Shown: one piece after another, positions 21,051 through 30,199 of the stretch
Layout: each line of letters begins with the position of its first letter
Position numbering within the stretch: the first letter of the stretch is position 1
From: Alphaproteobacteria bacterium
GTDB taxonomy: Bacteria > Pseudomonadota > Alphaproteobacteria > Micavibrionales > Micavibrionaceae
Length of the DNA stretch: 39,639 nucleotides
Assembly: GCA_002401695.1 (NCBI GenBank)
Contig: NVTV01000013.1
Location: forward strand, 1-39,639
Direction: 5' to 3'
Notes under the pieces: model-generated
Seen by the model: only the letters and a program-made list of their open reading frames with translations
The model's database searches: none
What the model was told of the DNA's origin: nothing
Program-made: the position numbers and the translations under genes

Positions 21051-21154
21051 CTGCCGCCGAGTTTAACGGGCGATTCATATCAAGAAGAAGATCAAAACTT
21101 CCCCTGCCGCCGAGGGTTTACGGGCGTTTGCTGCCGCCGAGCTTCGGGCGATTG
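21051..21154 (+). repeat. Three imperfect CTGCCGCCGAG...CGGGCG direct repeats
   Basis: Copies begin at 21051, 21114 and 21131 and are about 24 bp each. All occupy the 114-bp gap between portal and scaffold. Each can fold a small CGCC/GGCG stem. Apart from a GAGGAC ribosome site for the scaffold gene, nothing else is seen here. Confidence 0.75.
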
Positions 21155-21164
21155 AGGACTAAAT

Positions 21165-22043
21165 ATGACCAAGGAAGAAAACGAAACAGACGAGCAAGAC
21201 TTTGACAACATCTTTGAAGAGGAAAGTGAACAACCAGAAACGGTTGAAGCGAAAACCCCTGAAAAGGAGGCAGAGACCCCGAAAGAGGAAACACCGCCAG
21301 TTGAAGAGACGCCCGAAACCGCCGAGCTTGAAAAGGCCAAGGTGGAAGAAAAGCCGAAAGAGGAAGTGGAAGCCGCCAAGGCCGCTGAAACCCCCGAACC
21401 AGCTCAAGAAAACGGAACCATTCCCGTTCATGTGATGACCAAGCAGCGCGACGACTTCAAGCAACAACTTGCAGACCGTGACGCTGAGATAAAACGCTTG
21501 CAGCAGCAGGCACAACCCCAAGCGGCGCAAAAAACGCCAGAACAATTATCGGAGGAAATACCCGACCCCATCTTAGACCCGGAAGGGTTTGCGAAGTATC
21601 AAACAAGCACATTCCAAACCATGCTCGATAATTCCCAGTTTAAATCCCGAATGGACAATGCTCTAGTCGCGGAAACACAAGCAGGGAAGACAGACGCAGA
21701 TTTAATGGAGGAGGCAGCGAATTTCGTTGCTGCGGCCAAAGCTGACAAGTCTTTACAGGACGGCATCAAGACGGCTCACAATCCCATTCAATATGTGCGT
21801 GATTGGAACGCAAGACAGGCAACACAAAGCGAATTGGCGTCATACAACGGCGATCTAAACGCTTATGTGGCGGCTAAAGTGGCTGAGGCAACCGGAGCAG
21901 CGAAAGCTGACCCTGTGCCAGCAGCAACGGCGGAGGCCGAGCCTGTTATCCCGCGTAGTATTGCTGATACACGACCCGCAACAACTCTTCCCGGTGCTGT
22001 TGAAACAACGGCAGATGATGATTTCGAGGCTATTTTTTCCTAA
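21165..22043 (+). CDS. Scaffolding protein
   Basis: 292 residues. Extremely Glu/Pro/Lys-rich N-terminus (1-85), then a heptad-like helix (VMTKQRDDFKQQLADRDAEIKRLQQQ), a mid region (PDPILDPEGFAKYQ) and an acidic C-terminus (DDDFEAIFS). Composition and position between portal and coat match podoviral scaffolds, which direct prohead assembly and then leave. The lysine-rich alternate frame at 21202-21435 is a shadow. Confidence 0.88.
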   Translation: MTKEENETDEQDFDNIFEEESEQPETVEAKTPEKEAETPKEETPPVEETPETAELEKAKVEEKPKEEVEAAKAAETPEPAQENGTIPVHVMTKQRDDFKQQLADRDAEIKRLQQQAQPQAAQKTPEQLSEEIPDPILDPEGFAKYQTSTFQTMLDNSQFKSRMDNALVAETQAGKTDADLMEEAANFVAAAKADKSLQDGIKTAHNPIQYVRDWNARQATQSELASYNGDLNAYVAAKVAEATGAAKADPVPAATAEAEPVIPRSIADTRPATTLPGAVETTADDDFEAIFS

Positions 22044-22061
22044 GGCATAGGAGATTTAAAA

Positions 22062-23225
22062 ATGCCAGCATATGACGCAGCGGACGTGGCCGCACAAACC
22101 ACAGCCGGTAATGATACCGAGCTTACCAAGTTCAACAAAGACTTCCGTACTGAGTATATTCGTGAAAACGAGTTTAAGCCGTATATGGGAGGCAACAAGA
22201 CCGCCAATATTATCATTAATCATCGCGAGTTGGTTAAAGGTGGTAAAGAGGTACAAGTCCCGATTATTAACCAATTGCGTGGAGGCCGTAAAGGTCTTGC
22301 CACATTGGTTGGTAATGAAGGCAAAATGTTTGCAGACACGTACAATGCGCGTCCTGTTTATGTGCGTGACGCGGTAACTATCCGCGTAGACCAGAAGCAA
22401 AAATCATTCATTGATTTGTTGCGAGGACGCAAACACGTTCTCAAAATGAAAGCCAGTGATTTGCTGACGGAGTTTATCATGGAGGGCTTACGCTCTGTTG
22501 GTAGCGACCCTTTATTATTTGATATTGAAAACGCAGTTTGCGAAAATATCATCTACGAACTCGCAGCAGGCGGCGTACTTGATGCATGGAATACGGCCAA
22601 CCCATACCGTGTTTATTACGGTGCAGACGATGCCAATAGAACGGCGGGCAACCATGCTGTATCTTTGGCGGCTCTTGGTGTGGGCGATGTGCCAAGTGCG
22701 GCATTGCTCGACAAGCTTCGTTCTGATGCCATGGCACGTAACTTTGTAAGCGGCCCTACGGCTCGCTCTGCAATGCGTCCTGTGCAAGTTTCGGGTATGC
22801 GCGAAAAGTTTGTACTCTTTTGCGGAACCAAGGCGTTCAACCTGTTTAAGGCTGACCCGATAATCCGTGAAAACTACGTTCACGCTTCGCGCACTGGCGA
22901 GGGTAAAAACCGTCTATTCCAAGGCGGCGATACCATCCTTTACGAGAACGTGATTATCAAGCGTGTGCCGGAACTTGACTTGTTCGAGCCTAGCGCAACC
23001 GTTGGACACATCTACTTTTGTGGTGCTCACGCACTCGCAAGAGCGGTTGGTAGTGACCTTAAGTCTACGAAGCGGGCTGAGGATGATTACCAGTCAATTG
23101 ACGGTGTTGGCTTCCAAGAGCTCTACTCTGTTGAGAAGGTGTTTTTCTCAGATAAAAACGTTGATGAAGCCACTCCGCCTCTGGCGCAGTTTGGTGTTAT
23201 CGACTGTTTTGTCACGCTGACTTAA
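22062..23225 (+). CDS. Major capsid protein (N4-gp56/DUF4043-like)
   Basis: 387 residues after AGGAGATTT. GGKEVQVPIINQLRGGRKGLATLVGNEGKMFADTYNARPVYVRDAVTIRVDQKQK and the later VGHIYFCGAHALARAVG...DYQSIDGVGFQELYSVEKVFF fit the N4-gp56/DUF4043 group of HK97-fold coat proteins. It is expected to be the most abundant late product. Its combination with a P22-type portal is a recurring podovirus arrangement. Confidence 0.9.
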   Translation: MPAYDAADVAAQTTAGNDTELTKFNKDFRTEYIRENEFKPYMGGNKTANIIINHRELVKGGKEVQVPIINQLRGGRKGLATLVGNEGKMFADTYNARPVYVRDAVTIRVDQKQKSFIDLLRGRKHVLKMKASDLLTEFIMEGLRSVGSDPLLFDIENAVCENIIYELAAGGVLDAWNTANPYRVYYGADDANRTAGNHAVSLAALGVGDVPSAALLDKLRSDAMARNFVSGPTARSAMRPVQVSGMREKFVLFCGTKAFNLFKADPIIRENYVHASRTGEGKNRLFQGGDTILYENVIIKRVPELDLFEPSATVGHIYFCGAHALARAVGSDLKSTKRAEDDYQSIDGVGFQELYSVEKVFFSDKNVDEATPPLAQFGVIDCFVTLT

Positions 23226-23235
23226 TCAAACATTG

Positions 23236-23265
23236 GGGGGCTTAAATGCCCCTCATTTCATTTTA
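23236..23265 (+). terminator. Weak terminator/attenuator after the capsid gene
   Basis: GGGGC (23237-23241) and GCCCC (23248-23252) form a short stem with a TTAAAT loop, followed by TCATTTCATTTT. It probably trims or partly stops the message, giving more coat protein than downstream connector. Confidence 0.55.
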
Positions 23266-23267
23266 AC

Positions 23268-23289
23268 ATTAGGATTAGGATTAGGATTA
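23268..23289 (+). repeat. ATTAGG hexamer repeat carrying the ribosome site
   Basis: Three ATTAGG units plus ATTA. The AGGA within it serves as Shine-Dalgarno for the ATG at 23295. Repeated ribosome sites could slip during replication and change translation strength. Confidence 0.8.
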
Positions 23290-23294
23290 ATACA

Positions 23295-23465
23295 ATGACT
23301 GATACGAAAAAAGAGAAAGCGTTTAAAAGCGCTACGTTCACCTATACTGGCTCTATGGAAGAGACCATGATTTGGGACGGACAGAAGGTCAAACAAGGCA
23401 AGAAGTTCACAACCGAAGACGAGTCTTGCGCCAAGCAATGCGAAGACAGCCCTTACTTTAAGTAA
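23295..23465 (+). CDS. Small protein next to the capsid gene (56 aa)
   Basis: The protein starts MTDTKKEKAFKSATFTYTGS and ends EDSPYFK. The composition suggests a small beta-rich domain (SATFTYTGSMEETMIWDGQKV). It sits directly after the coat gene, a place used by head-completion or decoration proteins. I do not recognise a family. Confidence 0.7.
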   Translation: MTDTKKEKAFKSATFTYTGSMEETMIWDGQKVKQGKKFTTEDESCAKQCEDSPYFK

Positions 23466-23473
23466 GTTTCATT

Positions 23474-23824
23474 ATGGCTGTTTTAACACAAGCTGACATT
23501 CGGCAGCGCGTTGCTAAACATCTCAAAATCATAGCAAGCGGGCAAGGTCTGCGGGCGACGGATGGTGAGACAATTGACAATGCGCTGGTCGATGTTTTGG
23601 CCTCGCTCAAACGGGGCAGCTTTGTTCAATACGATATTACGGCAATCCCTGATTATGCCGCAATTCCCCTTGTGCTTTTGGTTGGCGCTCTTGCAGCCCA
23701 CGGCGTAAATGCGGCAAATCCGAATGACTATGCGGTGCTAGCCAAAGGTGCGGAGCCTGAAATACGCCGCCTCGAATACGAGCACGACGAGGAAGAACGC
23801 GGCGAACCAGAGCTGTATATCTAA
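23474..23824 (+). CDS. Head-tail connector/adaptor (P22 gp4 position)
   Basis: 116 residues. Mostly helical (LTQADIRQRVAKHLKIIASGQGLRATDGETIDNALVDVLASLKRG), with a central ALAAHG segment and an acidic C-terminus. It occupies the P22 gp4 position between capsid genes and gp10. Expected to attach to the portal ring and receive the tail. The call rests on order and fold-like pattern. Confidence 0.75.
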   Translation: MAVLTQADIRQRVAKHLKIIASGQGLRATDGETIDNALVDVLASLKRGSFVQYDITAIPDYAAIPLVLLVGALAAHGVNAANPNDYAVLAKGAEPEIRRLEYEHDEEERGEPELYI

Positions 23825-25206
23825 TGGACTTGCAATTATCCGTAGAGGCTTACGACAGATCAACAACTGGCGGCGCTCTTGAAATATTGCAAAATATGTA
23901 TTCCGAGCAGCAACCAGAAACAGACGGGCGCGGGCATACACTTTTAAGCGGGCCCGGCATTACAGCTTATCGGAACGGATATTTAGGCGGTAATGTGCGA
24001 GGTTTCCTTGCGAAAGACGGATTATTCGACGGGGATATATTTAGCGTCCACGGTACCAACGTTTATAGAACGGACAGTGCAGGGGTGCAGACACTCTTAG
24101 GCTCAGTGCCCGCTAGCGGCCTTGTCACTATAGCAGCAAGCCGTAACGAGGTTTTGGTATGCGTCGACCCTGGGCTTTACAGCTATAACGGCGTTGATTT
24201 TATCCCGGTTGTTTTGCCGGGCTTTGGCGTCTCTTCTATTGCATATATCGCACAAAGGTTTGTAGGGAGCTCAAACAGCATAGATAGATGGTACTGGTCT
24301 GATTTGCTCGACGGACGAACATGGGACGGGCTGAACTTTAAAACGGCTGAGGGCGAGGCTGATAAGGCGGTGCGTGTATATACAACTCCGCAATATGTCG
24401 TAGTATTTGGAACAGAATCGACAGAAGTTTACGGGCTTAATGCAAATCCGAGAACGCCCGCCGATACTTTTTACAGAATCAGCACAGGGGCTATGGCACA
24501 CGGCTTGCTCGCGCCTTTGTCGGTCGCGAAAGAGGGTGCTTTTATATTCTGGCTATCCAACAAGAAAAACATATTTGTGGCGAGCGGGTTTAGACCAAAT
24601 AAAATAAGCACACCATACGAACAAGATTTACTAGATAGCTTGACGGATGCAGAGCTGGCAGGCGCTTTGGGATATTCATACACGCAGAGAGGACACACAT
24701 TCTTTGTCTTTACTGTGCCTAATAAGTTCACACTCACCTATGATTTAGGCAATCAAAAATGGCAAATACGCAAAACATTGGGTGGGCTTTCTTGGAGAGC
24801 AGAACTCGGCATAAAAGCTTTTGGTAAGGTCATTGCGGCTAATACGAATAGCGCAGACTTGTTTGAAATAGACTTGGACGCAAAAACAGATTTGGGTGTT
24901 CCCATAGTTCAGGAGTTTACCGTCTCCATACCCGTTCGGGCCCCCTTAGTGCTTGAGGATTTAACAATCGACATGTGGAGCGATACGGCTGGTTTTATGG
25001 CCATGAAGTTCACACAGACAGGCGGTCGGGGGGCTTGGACAAGCTTTGTTGATGCCCGCATGAGCGCACCAAGTTATGAGGACACGCAAGTAATGTGGCG
25101 CGACCTTGGCACAGCAAGAGCACCTGAACGTATACAGCGCTTTAGAATTAGTGACCCTGCCAATGTTATGGTGCGCGGTGCTCGTGCCAATGACGGGATA
25201 GACTAA
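23824..25206 (+). CDS. Tail accessory/DNA stabilisation protein (P22 gp10-like)
   Basis: 460 residues, close to P22 gp10. It begins MDLQLSVEAYDRSTTGGALE, with NMYSEQQPETDGRG, then repeated beta segments (RWYWSDLLDGRTWDGLNFKTAEGEADKAV, VVVFGTESTEVY, YDLGNQKWQIRKTLGG). These match the beta-propeller of gp10-type proteins. It plugs the portal and keeps packaged DNA inside. It overlaps its upstream neighbour by one base. Confidence 0.9.
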   Translation: MDLQLSVEAYDRSTTGGALEILQNMYSEQQPETDGRGHTLLSGPGITAYRNGYLGGNVRGFLAKDGLFDGDIFSVHGTNVYRTDSAGVQTLLGSVPASGLVTIAASRNEVLVCVDPGLYSYNGVDFIPVVLPGFGVSSIAYIAQRFVGSSNSIDRWYWSDLLDGRTWDGLNFKTAEGEADKAVRVYTTPQYVVVFGTESTEVYGLNANPRTPADTFYRISTGAMAHGLLAPLSVAKEGAFIFWLSNKKNIFVASGFRPNKISTPYEQDLLDSLTDAELAGALGYSYTQRGHTFFVFTVPNKFTLTYDLGNQKWQIRKTLGGLSWRAELGIKAFGKVIAANTNSADLFEIDLDAKTDLGVPIVQEFTVSIPVRAPLVLEDLTIDMWSDTAGFMAMKFTQTGGRGAWTSFVDARMSAPSYEDTQVMWRDLGTARAPERIQRFRISDPANVMVRGARANDGID

Positions 25207-25682
25207 TGTCGCAGCTACAGCCTTGGGACGTTAACACGCCTATCAATGACAATGGCGATAAAGCAAGCCAAGAGCTGATTGAGTTTTTATCCGGTATTGT
25301 AAGAATTTTAGGCGGCGAGGGCAGTAATTCTGTTGAGGATTTAACAGAGGACGCAACGCTATTGGCTTTGGCGGTTATCGCGGCACAGGACGATGTAAAT
25401 CATCTTGTGACACTATCCGGTGCAGGCGTGGACGCAGACCATTTGGGCACATTCACAGGTTCGACTATTTCCGATAACAAAACGGTTAAGGTAGCATTGC
25501 AGGAATTGGAGACTTTGCTCGAGACCATAAATGAAAAGGTCGGCGATTTAATCACACTTTCGGGTGTTGCGGCTAATGCAACAGACCTCGGCACATTCAC
25601 AGGCTCAAAAATTAGTGACAATATTGATATTAAGGCGGCGCTTCAAGAGATTGAAACAGAAGTTGAAACGCACCACCCATGA
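25206..25682 (+). CDS. Repeat-containing tail/virion protein
   Basis: 158 residues with two copies of a roughly 44-residue unit: HLVTLSGAGVDADHLGTFTG..ISDNKTVKVALQELETLLET and DLITLSGVAANATDLGTFTG..ISDNIDIKAALQEIETEVET. These alternate a beta strand pair with a helix, as in fibre shaft or trimerisation modules. It lies between gp10 and the ejection genes, so a tail needle or fibre base is possible. Confidence 0.75.
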   Translation: MSQLQPWDVNTPINDNGDKASQELIEFLSGIVRILGGEGSNSVEDLTEDATLLALAVIAAQDDVNHLVTLSGAGVDADHLGTFTGSTISDNKTVKVALQELETLLETINEKVGDLITLSGVAANATDLGTFTGSKISDNIDIKAALQEIETEVETHHP

Positions 25683-26065
25683 TAGATAAAGCGCTTGATT
25701 TAACCGAGCGGCTCATACCAACGCTGGACGCCGCAACACATATGGGCGCGTTTAACCGGACGGACACAAGGGCGACTTTAGAGCGCTTCCAACGTCACGG
25801 AATTTTGATCGTCAAAGATTATGGCCTGATTGGTGGGGTAATTGGATGCAGTCCTATCAACAGAAGCCACCTTATAGCGTTTGAGGGCGTTTTCTATGCC
25901 GAGCGGGGCTTTCGGACACTGATTGAAGAGTTTGAAGCGTGGGGCGCTTCTCAGGGAGCGCGCATTGTGGCTTTGTCCTGTTTTAGCCCTCGCATCGGCA
26001 AAATATACGAGCAGCTTGGTTATGCAAGGCTCGAAACATATTACACCAAGGAGATTCGATTATGA
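25679..26065 (+). CDS. GNAT-fold virion-region protein
   Basis: 128 residues. ERFQRHGILIVKDYGLIGGVIGCSPINRSHLIAFEGVFYAERGFRTLIEEFEAWGASQGARIVALSCFSPRIGKIYEQLGYARLETYYTKE follows the N-acetyltransferase (GNAT) pattern. Similar small proteins lie before ejection proteins in many podoviruses (compare T7 gp13). A structural or assembly role is as likely as catalysis. Confidence 0.7.
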   Translation: MIDKALDLTERLIPTLDAATHMGAFNRTDTRATLERFQRHGILIVKDYGLIGGVIGCSPINRSHLIAFEGVFYAERGFRTLIEEFEAWGASQGARIVALSCFSPRIGKIYEQLGYARLETYYTKEIRL

Positions 26066-26628
26066 GTTTTATTGTAGATTTCATTACTGGCAGACGAGAT
26101 GCCAGAAACACGCGCGAAACGGCAGACTTAGACCGCGAGCTAACAACACGAATTTATGACGAAAGTATAGAGCGAGGCCAACCGTTCTTGGATGCGGGTG
26201 TTGGTGCTATTGGCTCACAGAGCAATGCGCTAGGTCTTAACGGCCAAGAGGGGTTTGACCAAGTAGTGTCAGATTTCCGAGCGAGCCCCTTTGCCACATT
26301 ACCATTCGACGAGGGCGCAGCAACACTTGAGACCAGCGCCGCCAATCGGGGGGATCTACTTTCGGGCCAAACGGGCAAGGATTTAGTGAATTTTGGACAA
26401 AACAAGGTCAATAACAACTTTACACGGTTTTTCAATGCTTTGTCGGGCGTGTCTGGTGCTGGTCAAATTGCGGTGGGCGCTGGCGATGCGGCTGGTAGTA
26501 GATTTGATAACGCGTCAAGGGCTTCAAGTGCTCTACATCTGCAAGGTCAAAACCAAGGGACATCAGCGATCAGAGAAGGGTTTTCAGGGCTGACGGGTGC
26601 GCTAGCCTCAATCTTTGGAGCGGGATAA
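26062..26628 (+). CDS. DNA-ejection protein, small (P22 gp7 position)
   Basis: 188 residues, Gly/Ala/Asn/Gln-rich and mostly helical (GAIGSQSNALGLNGQEGFDQVVSDFRASPFATLPFDEGAATLETSAANRGDLLSGQTGKDLVNFGQNKVNNNFTRFF). The pattern of equally spaced small-residue helices and the location before two larger ejection-like genes fit the P22 gp7/gp20/gp16 set. These leave the virion and line a channel across the host envelope. Confidence 0.75.
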   Translation: MSFIVDFITGRRDARNTRETADLDRELTTRIYDESIERGQPFLDAGVGAIGSQSNALGLNGQEGFDQVVSDFRASPFATLPFDEGAATLETSAANRGDLLSGQTGKDLVNFGQNKVNNNFTRFFNALSGVSGAGQIAVGAGDAAGSRFDNASRASSALHLQGQNQGTSAIREGFSGLTGALASIFGAG

Positions 26629-27905
26629 TGTTTAGCCCCACAGGTGGAGCAAGCCTTAAGGACACGCTCATTGCGCTTGCATTGGGAAATAAGAACAATA
26701 CGGCAGGCGATATATTGAAGTCGCGTCAAGATAACCGATCAAGACGAGAGCTTGGCGGCATACTCGCAGACGCACTCAGCGGGGTAGCGGGCGGAACGCC
26801 TACGCCAACAGGCGGCGGACAAGCACCTATTCAGGTGGCACAATCCGGGCAACCATCTCAACCGCCAAGGCAGCAAAGGCAATTAACACCATTGCAGCAA
26901 GCGCAAGCCAGCGCCTTTAGATCGGGGAATATACAGCGCGGGGATGCCATTGGTGAGCGTATCACAGCGGCGCAAACCCAAAGAACAGCCCAACTTGAAA
27001 AGCTAGCCGCAAATAGTATTCAAATCGCAGACAGTCTATTGCAGGCCACCCCGCAGGACAGAGAGATAATCCTTGATTATTACAAGCAAAACCCACCCGA
27101 AGGTTTTCCGGAGGGCTACTTAGAACGGTTTAGGGGCGCTCCTGATGCAGTCTTGAAGACAGAGCGTCAAAGGGCGCTGAGTATTAAAGAAAGGATTGCG
27201 CAGTCTAATAATCAGCGTGATTTCGGTCTTAAAGAAGAGGACACACGGGCCGACAATGAGCGCGGTGACAGGACGCTTGATAATACGATTCGCAAGACGG
27301 ATGCAGAAATTGATAATATCGGTGTTGATAATCAACACCAAGCTGATGTGTTAGCACAAACCAGCACACGAGACGCCAATGCTACGGCAGATAGGCAGGC
27401 TGCATTAGCGGCTAGTAAATCGGGCGGCGTAGGCGGTAAGAAGTTTAACGGCGAGCAAGCCAAATCGGCGGGGTTCAGCTATAGAGCAAGTAACGCAAAT
27501 GCTGAAATGAAAGCCATTACCGATAAGGGGTATGACCCTACAAATGTTAATAAAAAGCTTTTCAGCTCGCAAGCCCAACGTCAATATAAGCGGGCAAAAA
27601 GGGACTTTACCAATGCAATCCTACGCCAAGAATCTGGTGCGGTTATCGGCCCCAGTGAGTTTGAGGGTGCTGACAAACAGTATTTCCCTCAATTTGGTGA
27701 TAGCGCCGAAACTATTGAAGTAAAACGACAAGCCAGGGTGCAAGCGGCGGAAATACTGAAAGCCCAAAGCCAAGGTGCCTTTGATGCGTTATTTGGCGAT
27801 GGAGCCGCTGATAAGCAAACAAAGTACAAAGAGGGCGACACAGCTACAAACGCTGAAACAGGCGGACGTATGATCTTTAAAAACGGCAATTGGGAACCTA
27901 TGTAA
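26628..27905 (+). CDS. DNA-ejection protein, middle (P22 gp20 position)
   Basis: 425 residues. A Gln/Pro-rich low-complexity stretch (about 55-95) is followed by long helices. A conserved block, GGKKFNGEQAKSAGFSYRASNANAEMKAI...AKRDFTNAILRQESGAVIGPSEFEGADKQYFPQFGDSAETIEVKRQARVQA, is frequent in phage internal proteins. It is joined to both neighbours by TAATG overlaps. An internal virion channel component is the likely role. Confidence 0.8.
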   Translation: MFSPTGGASLKDTLIALALGNKNNTAGDILKSRQDNRSRRELGGILADALSGVAGGTPTPTGGGQAPIQVAQSGQPSQPPRQQRQLTPLQQAQASAFRSGNIQRGDAIGERITAAQTQRTAQLEKLAANSIQIADSLLQATPQDREIILDYYKQNPPEGFPEGYLERFRGAPDAVLKTERQRALSIKERIAQSNNQRDFGLKEEDTRADNERGDRTLDNTIRKTDAEIDNIGVDNQHQADVLAQTSTRDANATADRQAALAASKSGGVGGKKFNGEQAKSAGFSYRASNANAEMKAITDKGYDPTNVNKKLFSSQAQRQYKRAKRDFTNAILRQESGAVIGPSEFEGADKQYFPQFGDSAETIEVKRQARVQAAEILKAQSQGAFDALFGDGAADKQTKYKEGDTATNAETGGRMIFKNGNWEPM

Positions 27906-30199
27906 TGAGTGAATTGCCGCAAGGATTTGTATTAGATAAGCCGGGCATTGGCTCGCCTATCGACTTAACACGCCCTAAAATACAGAACCCGGACGGTACG
28001 TTTTCAACAGAGGAAACAATTACCGTTCAAGGTAGTGATGGGCAGTGGCACAATGTACCGACTATAATTGACGGAAAGCGCGTAGACCCTGACGAGGTGC
28101 AATCTCGATTTGAAGCGGGAGACCAAAGCATTACCAGTGTTGGCTCTTTTCCCACAGTAGATGAAGCGGTGAGCGCTGCAAAAGCAAGAACAAACGAGAT
28201 AGGACGTGTACGTGAGCCGGCAAATGCGCAAACACTACCGCAAGGTTTCACGCTGGACGCCCAGCCAACTGGATCGCAAAATCCCGACTTCCCAAATATA
28301 AAACCGTTTGACGCTGAAAACGAAGACATACCAAAGGGCATCGCTAAGCGTAATGAAAAGTTACTGATTGCGAAAGAGTTAGGCATAAAGAGACCAAACA
28401 AGCAGAGAAGAAGCGAAGGCGACTTCTTTAAATTCGAGGACGCTCGCCCTTTTACTGATGATGAATTTATAAAACACCTAGACACTATGAGTTCTGCGTT
28501 GCCGGCAGTGCAGGGGTTTAGTTTTGCAACGGCAGATGAGATAACTAGAAAACTAGAAAGTTTAACATTAGGAGATGGCGCTGACGCGAAAGCGGATGAG
28601 CGCAAAGCGTTACTTGAGTTTAGAAGAAAAACAGCTCCTAAGAGAGCCTTAGTATCTGAAATAGTAGGTGGGGTCGCTAGTCCTATCGCTAAGGCGCTGG
28701 TGCCGTTAAAGGCAGTTAAGGGTGGTGCCGCTGGTGGCGCGTTGTATGCCGGAGGCAGCGCAGAGGGCAATTTGGTAGAGCGTGCGGATGATGCAATTAA
28801 GGGCGGTTTAATTGGCGCTGGGTTTGGCGCGATGTTATTCATGGCTGGGCCAGTATTATCCAGGCTACGTAATTTGAAACCACAAGACAAACTCAGCCGT
28901 GCTGAATCAATATTGTTGAAAGAAGTCCAGCGCCAAAACAATGTGGACAAGCAAGGCGCTCTAGCGTTAATTGCAAATACAAGTGACGATGATGCGGCTT
29001 TGGCTTTTCAGAAACTTAATCTGCAAGAATTAGCCGAGGGTACGAGCACCCTTGGTGGTCGCTCAAGGCAAATATTTGAGGATGCCGTTAGAAAGCAGCA
29101 GGCAGGGCAGCAACAGCGCATATCCACAGGCGTTAAGAATATAATTGGTGCTAAGGATTTCAGCTCTTTGAAGAATAAAATAGGCGAAAAACTAGCCGCA
29201 GAGGGTTCAGAGCTTTATACCGCAGCCTTTAGCCAAGATTTTAAAGTTACGGGTAAGCTTGCAAACCTTATGACTCGTCCAAGTATGCAAAAAGCACTGG
29301 TGAAAGCCAACAAATTTGCTGCCGATGAGGGCACTTCGTTAGCAGGCAATGAGCTTCAATTTTTCCACCACGCAAAAGGGGCTTTAGACGACATGATCGG
29401 CGCGTCATTAAAAAACAATACTTCAACGCAAACCAAATCGCTAATGTCGTTGAAAACCGAACTCTTGAAAGAGATGGACACGATTCCGCAATATGCTCAG
29501 GCGCGTAAATTATGGGCAGGACAGAAAGCCAATGAGAATGCTCTTGAATTTGGGCGCAAAGCATTGTCACAGCGCCAAGAGGACGTAGCGCAGGCCGTTG
29601 CGGGGTTTTCCGAAGGTGAGCGCCAGCACATGCTTGCCGGGCTATTGCAGGGCGTTGACGACCGTCTTAGAAAATCAGCGAGCACTCACAATGCAACGGT
29701 GAAATTCAACGCTGAGGAGGTGCGCGGCGTATTCAGGGCTGTTCTTTCTGAAAAGCAGGCCAACAAAATTACAGCTCTTTTGGAGCGGGAAAGCGCATTA
29801 ACGGCCACAGGTCGCAGAGTGAGAGCAGATTTAGGCTCGGCTACGGCACCCAAGCAAGTAGCAGCGGCGCGAGTAGCTTCTCAGAGCCGGGGCGGAGTGC
29901 GGCAGGTAGTCCATTTTGTCTCTGAGAACGGTGTACAGCCCATACAGAGCGCAATAAAGTACATTCGAGTGCTTGCGGGCAGGGTAGCCAAGGAAGACCC
30001 GGCAGTCATTGAGGCCCTTGCTATTAAATTAGCCGGAACGCCGGAAGAGGTTGCGGCGGTTTTTGCTCGACTATCTCCAAGCGCACAGCAAAAGGTGCAT
30101 AAAATTTACAGAATGGGCGGCGGGCAGGGCGCGTTTATAGCTGGAGCTACCCCCGCAATTGTGGAACAAAATACAAAACGGCGAGTATCACAGCGGTAG
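27905..30199 (+). CDS. DNA-ejection protein, large (P22 gp16 position)
   Basis: 764 residues from MSELPQGFVLDK. LPQGFxLD occurs twice (about 4 and 111). A domain typical of phage internal proteins spans PDGTFSTEETITVQGSDGQWHNVPTIIDGKRVDPDEV...VDEAVSAAKAR. Residues about 255-325 hold Gly/Ala-rich hydrophobic segments (ALVPLKAVKGGAAGGALYAGG, GGLIGAGFGAMLFMAGPVL) that could insert in membranes. The C-terminal half is helical. The extreme end overlaps an antisense gene. Confidence 0.82.
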   Translation: MSELPQGFVLDKPGIGSPIDLTRPKIQNPDGTFSTEETITVQGSDGQWHNVPTIIDGKRVDPDEVQSRFEAGDQSITSVGSFPTVDEAVSAAKARTNEIGRVREPANAQTLPQGFTLDAQPTGSQNPDFPNIKPFDAENEDIPKGIAKRNEKLLIAKELGIKRPNKQRRSEGDFFKFEDARPFTDDEFIKHLDTMSSALPAVQGFSFATADEITRKLESLTLGDGADAKADERKALLEFRRKTAPKRALVSEIVGGVASPIAKALVPLKAVKGGAAGGALYAGGSAEGNLVERADDAIKGGLIGAGFGAMLFMAGPVLSRLRNLKPQDKLSRAESILLKEVQRQNNVDKQGALALIANTSDDDAALAFQKLNLQELAEGTSTLGGRSRQIFEDAVRKQQAGQQQRISTGVKNIIGAKDFSSLKNKIGEKLAAEGSELYTAAFSQDFKVTGKLANLMTRPSMQKALVKANKFAADEGTSLAGNELQFFHHAKGALDDMIGASLKNNTSTQTKSLMSLKTELLKEMDTIPQYAQARKLWAGQKANENALEFGRKALSQRQEDVAQAVAGFSEGERQHMLAGLLQGVDDRLRKSASTHNATVKFNAEEVRGVFRAVLSEKQANKITALLERESALTATGRRVRADLGSATAPKQVAAARVASQSRGGVRQVVHFVSENGVQPIQSAIKYIRVLAGRVAKEDPAVIEALAIKLAGTPEEVAAVFARLSPSAQQKVHKIYRMGGGQGAFIAGATPAIVEQNTKRRVSQR

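Noticed and set aside
21202..21435. Arg/Lys/Pro-rich plus-strand frame
   Set aside because: Alternate frame of the Glu/Pro/Lys-rich scaffold gene; composition is a by-product of that sequence.
28027..28950. 307-codon minus-strand open frame
   Set aside because: Antisense shadow of the large ejection protein, Ser/Ala/Leu-rich with no supporting signals.
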